A stretch of 64,000 bases of DNA, from NCBI GenBank assembly GCA_017654935.2, contig CM065711.1, forward strand, positions 24,949,446 to 25,013,445, in the 5' to 3' direction. The DNA comes from Phymorhynchus buccinoides (taxonomy: Eukaryota; Mollusca; Gastropoda; Neogastropoda; Raphitomidae). This document shows, one piece after another, positions 55,706 to 64,000 of the stretch (position 1 is the stretch's first letter; every line of letters starts with the position of its first letter). The notes under the pieces are model-generated. The model ran no database searches. It had not been told where the DNA came from and saw nothing but the letters and a program-made list of their open reading frames with translations. Made by a program: the position numbers and the translations under genes.

Positions 55706-56470
55706 TGGTACCAAATATGTGTCGTGAAATGAGGGGGGGGAATACTCGAGAAACAAACAATCTAGATTCAAACCACCCACAATAGTACAAGAGAGAGATG
55801 ATGATAAGGGGAAAGCAAGGAGAGAGATGATGAGAGAGAGGAGAGAGATGAGATAGAGAGAGAGATAGATAGAGGAGAGGAGAGAGGGTTAATCAAACAA
55901 CAAAACATTATCACAACAACAGCAAGCACAAGAAAGCATGTGTATTGATTGAACGTTGGTTTCATTAGCAAGAGAAAGATCTATACATGTACAAATAACC
56001 ATCCCACCTTAGAAAATATCGAAATTGATGTATCTTAGGGCCTGAATGTGTATGTGTGTGCGTGAGCGTGAGTGTGTATGTGTAGTGTGTGTTTTGTGTG
56101 TTGTGTGTGTGTATGTGTGATGTTTGTGGTGTGTGTGAGAGGATAGAGAGAGCGAGTAGGGTGAGATATGATAGAGAGAGTGATTGAGAGAGCGAGAGAG
56201 TTAGAGAGAGGTAGGGAGAGAGAGAGAATGAGAGAGAGAGAGAAAAAGAGAGAGAGGAGAGGGGGGAGAAAGCTCTCTCTGTGTTTGTTTTGCGAGGCAC
56301 AAACTTTTTTAATTTAAAAAAAAAACAATGTATGTTGTCTATGCTTATATTTGCGTGCCTGCTTGCGCGCGGGTGTGTGTATGAATTATTGCGGGCGGGC
56401 GGCGTGTATGTGTGTGTGTGTGCACGTGCGTGGATGTGTGTGTGTGTGCACAAGCAAGTGTATGGATGCA
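54858..56470. repeat. microsatellite cluster (TA, CA, GA, GT) with shared spacers
   Basis: TA at 54858-54938, CA at 54970-55149 and again 55405-55705, GA at 55788-55890, GT and GA at 56045-56275. Spacers at 55155-55225 and 55945-56050 match 9010-9075 and 9255-9362. No gene. Confidence 0.9.
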
Positions 56471-57490
56471 TGTTAGTTCAGTTCAGTTCAGTGGTTTATT
56501 TAACGTCTGTTAAATTGATGATATTAGACGAAAAATAAAATAAGAAAACAATAGTAGTAAAGATTATCTCTAACTAACAATTAACAACATAAGTGATAAT
56601 TGGAACAATAAAATTAAACTTATTGAAATTGATAAAAGACACATCAAAGCAAATTTACAACTTGGGATTGTGCAATGATAGTAGCAATATTAATTATGAA
56701 AGGGCTGGATAATATTTGACTGTAATTTTGAAACTTGATAACGTCAATATATTTGTGTTTATAAATTGGAGTTAATATACAGCATTCTATCAACAAATGA
56801 CGCACCGAGATAGGCATACCACAAGTACACAAAACATTATAAGAATATTTAGTGTTCCATGCTTTTTTTAATAAACCGCAAAACTTTAGCTTAGTAGTTA
56901 TTATCTTAGATCTTAGAAAATGTAGCGAGCGACAAGTTGTCAAAAAATATTTGAGTTTTCCCTCAACGATTTTTTGTGTTATGATGGGGACAAAACAATT
57001 GTCCGAAAGTTAACGAAAATTTCAGGCCGAAAACTCATCTTCAAGGGGAATGTTAAATCACAATCAAATAGTTTTTTTTTTTTTGTTTATTCTCCAGATT
57101 TTAGAAGCTAGTCTATTTCTGCTTTGTTTCATTTTCTGTCAACCCACAATGAGAAGGAACCCAACAAAAATCTACATCATGTATATTTCCTTGAAAATCC
57201 TTATACAATGTATGAGATGATGGATATCAAAGAGTAAATCTCTTCGAGCCTTACCATCCCAATTTTGTAGAGATTGCAAGACAGATTTTGAATCTACACA
57301 TATAAGAATATTATAAAAGGACATGGGAGTATCATAAATGTAAGTCAAAGCCATTAATATTGCGTATAATTCTGCTGTAAATATAGAAAATCATTTGACA
57401 AGATGAACATTATTTTTAATATTTAGACTTGATATGACAAAACCAGAACCGCTACCAATGTTATCTATAATTGAGCCATCAGTATAAACT
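56471..57490 (-). pseudogene. LINE ORF2 3' end with RNase H, related to the 7.5-kb relic
   Basis: Minus-strand reading from about 57490 gives an RNase H domain: a TDGS-equivalent near 57480, AELYAILMALT (about 57380), then VDSKSVLQSL (57290) and DLLFDIHHLIH. A break follows, then a C-terminal module with CTCGMPISVRHLLIEC (56780-56830). A tail with the GACGTTAAATAAA motif and (CTGAA)n ends near 56471-56510. Motifs and order match the plus-strand relic at 7486-8560, so both belong to one I-type LINE family. Internal stops and frameshifts show decay. Confidence 0.75.
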
Positions 57491-58500
57491 TTAAAGTGTC
57501 ACTCCAAGGCTAATGGTTCTCCCCATGAACCGTTAGAAACCGCCATCACAGGGCGTTTGCCTAAAACCGCTAAACTCAATGAGCTTCAGTTAGCTCGATA
57601 ACGGGCCTCCAAACCCCCGCCAAAAAAAACCCAAAAAACCCCTGTTTTTTTTTGGCACCATGGATAATTTCAGGAAAATAAATTTTCACAAATCGCTTCT
57701 TCCCTTTCCGCCTTGAAAGGGGTCCAGCAGTGAATCCCTTCAAGACGGAAATGAACTTTAGACATTTCTTTCTTTCACTCAGTCGATTGCGTAATATAAT
57801 GCCTCGCTTCCTTGTCTCTGTAGCGCTTTGCATTCATTTTATTCACTTCCTGCATACCAAAAAGCCATTGAAATGGCACGCATTAATTTGTGTTTCCTCT
57901 TCCATCATCCTAGGCTCTTTATTTCGAGCCAATTTCAACTAAACTTCAACAACACGGTCGGTTGAACGAGCGTCCTTTTTTTACACTTAGACTTCGGTTT
58001 CCTATCCTTAAACAAGGGAGAATAACTCTTGTCATCTCGAGATTAGGCCTAGCAGAGACGGGCCTCGGTGACAGAAAGAAGCACCAACAGTGAAGAAAGA
58101 AAAAAAAGACAGCAGGGAGGCGAATAGAATTTAGGTCAGAACAGTTTTTCAAAAAGAAGAACACTTCCATCTGACACAACAGAGCACATAAACATAAGAG
58201 TTTATATTTAGATCTAGTCCTTAAAGTAGACAACTATTCTATAGATTCAAAACCAACCACTGAAATTAAAGGACAAATCCGGTCGTCGTGTTGAAGAGCA
58301 CATTTAACAATTTGTCGAGCAAAGCGAAACACCATCAAAAGCGAGAAAGCAAAGATCAAGGACAAAATAATGAAGCAACAGGGGGCGAGGCAAAGAAATC
58401 TATCTCCTCCAAATCAATTTACTGTCGATGTCATGCAGTTTTTCTATACTAATAAGTTTACCAGATCAGGATTTGCTCACGCGCCCGCTAGCCACACTTT
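57491..58500. other. no gene seen
   Basis: Includes homopolymer runs near 57615-57655. No conserved motif in any frame. Confidence 0.5.
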
Positions 58501-59000
58501 NNNNNNNNNNNNNNNNNNNNNNNNNNNNNNNNNNNNNNNNNNNNNNNNNNNNNNNNNNNNNNNNNNNNNNNNNNNNNNNNNNNNNNNNNNNNNNNNNNNN
58601 NNNNNNNNNNNNNNNNNNNNNNNNNNNNNNNNNNNNNNNNNNNNNNNNNNNNNNNNNNNNNNNNNNNNNNNNNNNNNNNNNNNNNNNNNNNNNNNNNNNN
58701 NNNNNNNNNNNNNNNNNNNNNNNNNNNNNNNNNNNNNNNNNNNNNNNNNNNNNNNNNNNNNNNNNNNNNNNNNNNNNNNNNNNNNNNNNNNNNNNNNNNN
58801 NNNNNNNNNNNNNNNNNNNNNNNNNNNNNNNNNNNNNNNNNNNNNNNNNNNNNNNNNNNNNNNNNNNNNNNNNNNNNNNNNNNNNNNNNNNNNNNNNNNN
58901 NNNNNNNNNNNNNNNNNNNNNNNNNNNNNNNNNNNNNNNNNNNNNNNNNNNNNNNNNNNNNNNNNNNNNNNNNNNNNNNNNNNNNNNNNNNNNNNNNNNN
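58501..59000. other. assembly gap (500 N)
   Basis: Exactly 500 N, flanked on the right by the same repeat module that flanks the first gap. Confidence 0.99.
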
Positions 59001-59140
59001 GCTTTCCTTCTTCCAAGTATAATATAAACGTACAAGAATTGAAGAAGAAAAAAACAACCACACCATTAAACTTTCCTCTTATATATATAGTTTGCTTTAA
59101 TAAAACTTTTTTTGTGTCCAATATTTAAGTTTGTGATTAT
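59001..59140 (+). repeat. dispersed repeat module, third copy
   Basis: Nearly identical to 5036-5172 (GCTTTCCTTCTTCCAAGTAT... CACACCATTAAACTTTCC... CCAATATTTAAGTTTGTGA), followed as there by a TA run. Confidence 0.9.
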
Positions 59141-59238
59141 ATATATATATATGCAATACTTTTTGTGTGTGTGAACTTCATTGTTATGGGCCAGAGGCTT
59201 AACAATTAAAATATTTTTGACTTTGACTTTTGACTTTG

Positions 59239-59239
<1 letters not shown>

Positions 59240-59293
<54 letters not shown>

Positions 59294-59306
59294 CTCTCTC
59301 TCTCTG
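59240..59306. repeat. (CT)n microsatellite
   Basis: CT run with two short interruptions. Confidence 0.95.
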
Positions 59307-59519
59307 GCGTGTAGACAGGTCTGTGGGAGGTCAAGGTTCCTCCTACTACTGGTCGTACTCTGAAAACCCCATGTCCAATGTCCAGTTCAACAAGCATGCC
59401 ATGAGTGGTATGACCACTGCCCAAACACTGACCCCTCAGGATTCAGCCCATAGTGTTTGTCCCCCTCCCACTTCATTAATGCACTTCCCAACCTTCCCCA
59501 GACAGGGCAGACAGTCGAT

Positions 59520-59890
59520 GCCTTTGGGCACCGATTAGATGCAAAAGAGTAAAGCACAAACCAAAGCCCCCCTGGATAGATAAAGACATTGACAATGCTA
59601 TGAACACAAGATACCTACTAAGTGGTTCTATGAAGCAAGACCAATTCCAGACGCAAAGAAACAAAGTTACCACCATGCTACGTAATTAAAAAAAACAATA
59701 TTTCCAAGTTCTAGCAGGTTCAAAAAATGATTCTAAATCCATATGGAAAGCAATAAATTGTATCACAAATAAACACATTTATAAAATTAAAAAAACGTCT
59801 GCAAAAAAACAGTTCCACCGACGAACTTAATCACTATTTTGTTAACATTGCAAACCAGATTATTCAAAATGACAAATCAAAAGAAAAATG
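59520..59890 (+). pseudogene. LINE ORF2 linker fragment between endonuclease and reverse transcriptase
   Basis: A broken plus-strand reading gives KPPWIDKDIDNAMNTRYLL, FQTQRNKVTTMLRN, KKQYFQVL, SIWKAINCI and TDELNHYFVNIANQI. This pattern (PWxDxxI, YKxxRNKV, AKxxYFxxx, WxxIN, ADxLNxYF) is the conserved linker of CR1/L2-like LINEs. At least two breaks; no catalytic domain is left. Confidence 0.7.
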
Positions 59891-60638
59891 ACTTACACGA
59901 GTCAAAACAATTTTGCAAAGAATAACATATCAACACATCATTGGCCATACCACCCATAGCTGTGTTCGAAGTTTATAACAGTTAATCAAACTCAAACAAT
60001 CCAAAGCAAAAGGCTTATGGACAGAAAACCCGAGTTTAACTGGTAACTGATGCGTAAGCAAAACCTGTTAAATTATATTCCAATTAAACCAAAACCAGTT
60101 TCCCCACATACAATGTCAAACTGCAATTGTTGCTTTAATCCAATTGAACTGAATTGATTGACATAGCATGCATAAATGTTTTTGTACAATCCTAGTCACC
60201 AGTCAATTAAACCACATAACCCCTTTTTTGTAAATGAAAACTTTGTGTTTATACACAACACACATACACAAAGATGAAAATAAAAATGATTAAAACTTCT
60301 GATTGAAAATCAGAAATACAAAAAGGAATTGAAAATCAGATTTAAAATAGAAACATACATGGTACACAACACACAATAGCATAGAGCCTCTTCTAAGTTT
60401 TATCACTTCCATGTGACAGAAAAAGAAGGCCCCTCATGGACTCTCATTAATTAGCCAAATGAAAGTCACCTACATGTCAAGAATTACACATGACACATGA
60501 CACAACAAATCATACATGACAAAATCGAAACTCCAACCCAAAACGATAATAAAATCTACTTGTCTACATCAACAACAAAATACTACTTTTGATCCACAAA
60601 ACTAACCATAGTTTTAGTCTTAAAGTAAACCGTTACAC
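59891..60638. other. no gene seen
   Basis: AT-rich sequence without motifs. Confidence 0.5.
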
Positions 60639-61012
<374 letters not shown>

Positions 61013-64000
61013 TGGGGGACAGTCAACGGCTACACGTGTCTTACAATCAATAGTAAGGAACTTGTACCCCAAACGAATACACTTGACTTCAGCAACAAAT
61101 AGCCCCTTGGTGTGACTAAGCTTGCTGAGCAACCCACAATTTATCTTCTTACTACAACTATGAAACATAAAATCGAAGAGTCCCTGATTATTATTTAAAT
61201 AATCTTAGTAGATTCTCAGTTCAATTAATTTTAGGAACCCAAAGAACTGATTCCTACAGCCATTATTCACTTTCCCCATACAACTCATGTCCTCTCAACT
61301 AGTATGAAAAACACATGCTTTGACCATTTGAACAAAGAAATCCAAATAAAATCGTAACAAGGAACATTTACTTTCCAGAACAGCAAAACCAAATTAATTT
61401 GGCTTGTGATAACCTTCTTAACCTTTACAATGCGACTTCCACCTTGGAAAGTCTCAGAGTGAGAAGTATAGATTAACAGTCACATGTGCGCTGCACCGGT
61501 TTGGGTGAAGGTCAGCTTCAAAGTTCCCTGTCCTTTCTTTGTGACGCGAGTAACGCTTCGCCCAACCACGCTTCGCCCAAGCGCTGACTGTACGCACTAA
61601 CTTTCGACACAATAACCTTGCTAACCCGAAGAATGACTGAACGATGCGCTAGACTTGGGACCTACTCATTCAATCTAGAAATCTCGGTCCGGCACGTGTT
61701 TCAATCGGTCATCCAATTATGACGTTTGTTACCGTTTTTTGTTGAAGTTCCTCTACGACATGTATTACAGATTCGAAGCTCAGATTTCTTTACTGACGTT
61801 TCCAATCTTTAAAACCTGTACTTGTAACATAGATTTGTAAAATCGACACACTAATTCCTTGCATTCTTTTACTAGGACTGTTTTCCACAAGGATTCAGTC
61901 TATCATGCACCTAGATCAATATGATCATTTCTGTAGACTTACTTCGTCAGTTTTATAATGAATTATAAAGGAGCTATCCCAAGCTCTCTAAGCTCTAAAT
62001 GAATTAGCATCTCAGCGAAATAGTTGCAAGTCCGAATTTAATTTGTTCTAAGCCACCATCATCAAATAAATCAAAGTCGAAAAATACTGATACTCACAGC
62101 CCAACAAGGATGATCGCTCCCAAAAGAAGGATGATCGAGGCAGCAGAGTGAGATAGACTGATTTTGCCTAGGATTATACCTAATATGTAGTCTACCCAAC
62201 ACAGATTTTAATGACCTGATTATCCATTGGTCGATTCTGAGACAGGTGTACATTTTAACGTCTTATAGCCAGAATTAAACTACAATTATTGTCTATTTGC
62301 TGATCAATACTAATGTAAAGACAACAATCCAAGGTATATTCAATTATTATTTTCTGCAAATAAGATAATTTAATAATAAAATTAACCATCAAGCCTGACT
62401 TCCTGTTTTTTCTGATTGGTTGGTCAGTAAAGGATCTACTTCCGTATGTTTCTCATTGGTCGAATTTTGCATATTACCTGAAGCGAAATTGAATAACCAC
62501 CTATTCCTTAGTCATTCAGCTCAACCAGGGTTAGGCCTATGGTGTACTTTTCGTGTCAAAATTGAACGAAAAGTTCACATTATAACATCCACTCCCTGCA
62601 TTTAGAAAGCAATGTCCTCATTGCTGCTAGACGTAACCCTGCGTGTTCTATGTCAATTGTGAGAATAGTTCTTGAAGAACATCAACACAGATAACAGAAA
62701 GAAATGTGCAAGCAAATGAAATCCCAAACCCAATGAAGACATTTGTAAAGGGTAGCTGTGAAAACATATTCCTTTTTAATTACTTACATGAACGGATACT
62801 GAGACGATAATTAAAGTTTATTTAACTTTATTGCCACCCCTATACTACACTTTGATTATCACACTTTGATTTCTGACTTATTAATCCTTTACTACTGCAA
62901 CAACTAACTTCAGGACCGATACAACTTTTATCAATTTCCTAGTTGCACTACGTGGCTGGTTTGTGGGATTCGAGTGAATTCCTTTTGTCGTCCTTTCACT
63001 CCTTCGAACAGACATCGTGGGCTGAGGTCCTGGGTAAGGGATTCCAGGAAATGGAAGCCATACCCACTGTTCTTCTTCTTCTTCTTCCTCAATGTCATCC
63101 TTCATCGCATTCAACGCCGCAGCCGGACGTTCTGGTTCTCTTTCCACTTCAGGATAGTGGAAAAGAGCAGTAGCTGGCAACAATCTTGATTGACATTTCT
63201 TATGTTGTGTGTGTTCTTGTCGAACGTCAATTTGTCGTCCAAAATAGTACCTAAGTATTTGTATTCTGATACTCTTTCCACTGCTTCACCATCAATTTCA
63301 ATATTTGGCACAGGGGTGGATCTTTCATAAAGTCTATTAACATTTCTTTTGTTTTGAGCACATTGAGGTCCAGATAGTTTTCTTTACACCACAGACAGAA
63401 TTTCGCAACTTGACTAATGTAGTGAGAATCAGAATTTGAAAGGTCTTGTATGGCCGAATCGTCTGAATATTTTATAATAGGAACATTCTCAGTAGGGGAG
63501 GCTTATTGATTCAGTACCTGTCACGTACCACCTGGTTTCCAACCAAACGGTAGAAGAATGGGGTTAATATATGTGTGTGAAGTTTGGATAGGGGAATGGA
63601 TGTATTTTATCACAACCTCTTACGTCTTTTCAATGGCGCAGCGTCAAAAATGCATTCAGGGGCCTGTTTTACGTGACATCAAACTTTTGATGATAAAATG
63701 ACATAAGAATTAATTTGACGTCACAGAGACTAACTGGAACATTTAGAAGAGAGAATGGTCTACAGCTACAGCCAAGTCAGGAGCATCCTACGGTTGAATT
63801 ATTGCTATAACCCCCCTGGTACGATATCAGTAACGTGGTGGTACGAATTCCGTAACAGGTCTTGTAATTCGAACCTTTTGAAGAAAAAAGTATTTTTACT
63901 TTTAAGCCAAAAGTACAAACATTATCTTTATAATTATAGTATATAGTTATAGCCCTCTACAAGCAGTATCTATATTGAAAGTTTTATAGCTTTGGGATTA
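61013..64000 (+). repeat. large direct duplication, copy 2 (runs off window)
   Basis: Counterpart of 38990-41950. It begins right after a GA microsatellite as copy 1 does, contains the additional 62469-62863 segment, and lacks part of the inverted-repeat insertion. The last bases still match copy 1 at about 41900, so the duplication continues beyond the window. Confidence 0.9.
62881..63490 (-). pseudogene. LINE reverse transcriptase, palm end and thumb (copy 2)
   Basis: Same fragment as 40481-41095. The catalytic box reads NVPIIKYSDDSAIQDL (about 63445-63490), intact here, and the thumb motif VERVSEYKYLGTILDD is at about 63230-63290. A deletion of one G (CAGGGGTGG) and small indels put the parts in different frames. 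The glutamate run is shorter than in copy 1. Confidence 0.8.

Overview
The window is animal nuclear DNA, not bacterial. It has spliced-gene signals, very long GA/CT and GT/CA microsatellites, several non-LTR retrotransposon (LINE) relics, a Penelope-like element with a GIY-YIG nuclease, tRNA-derived SINEs, MITEs, and three assembly gaps of exactly 500 N (3906-4405, 38466-38965, 58501-59000). The element mix suggests a lophotrochozoan, probably a gastropod mollusc; that assignment is inference.

The most striking region is about 10.4-22.2 kb. It is an intron-free, AT-rich, tightly packed block of 13 virus-like genes on both strands: a Polinton/Maverick (adintovirus-like) element. I recognise a retroviral-type integrase, an FtsK/HerA-type packaging ATPase, a double-jelly-roll major capsid protein and the C-terminal part of a protein-primed family B DNA polymerase. 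Nine further ORFs include several probable membrane or membrane-active proteins. Integrase, ATPase, capsid gene, polymerase and the long coiled-coil gene carry frameshifts or a stop; one further gene lacks an ATG. The polymerase is cut off at about 22.2 kb and no adenain-like protease is visible, so this is a truncated copy. Its left end (10.5-12.0 kb) is a 1.5-kb noncoding domain with a 26-nt exact match to the 5' end of U2 snRNA fused to a GAAA-capped hairpin, and a 105-nt sequence that folds on paper into a cloverleaf with a 13-bp closing stem. I know of no description of these RNA-like parts in such elements.

Just right of it (22.5-33.7 kb) lies a probable cellular or domesticated gene: a CCAAT/ETS-like promoter, short 5' exons with GT-AG borders, and a 2.8-kb last exon encoding two zinc fingers, a tyrosine-recombinase catalytic domain (R, K, xxxR, H, Y), an in-frame 39-bp minisatellite and a C-terminal helical domain.

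The rest is a repeat landscape. On the left (1-3.4 kb, minus) is a LINE with a zinc-knuckle ORF1 and the start of an AP endonuclease. Others are a LINE 3' end with RNase H (7.5-8.8 kb), a relative on the other strand (56.5-57.5 kb), an L1/Tx1-like LINE relic (45.9-50.1 kb), CR1/L2-like reverse transcriptase fragments (40.5-42.5, 59.5-59.9, 62.9-63.5 kb), and a Penelope-like 3' end (52.6-53.2 kb). A 3-kb sequence at 38.99-41.95 kb recurs in the same orientation at 61.0-64.0 kb. The retroelements are decayed; only the recombinase gene and some Polinton genes look able to make full-length products.
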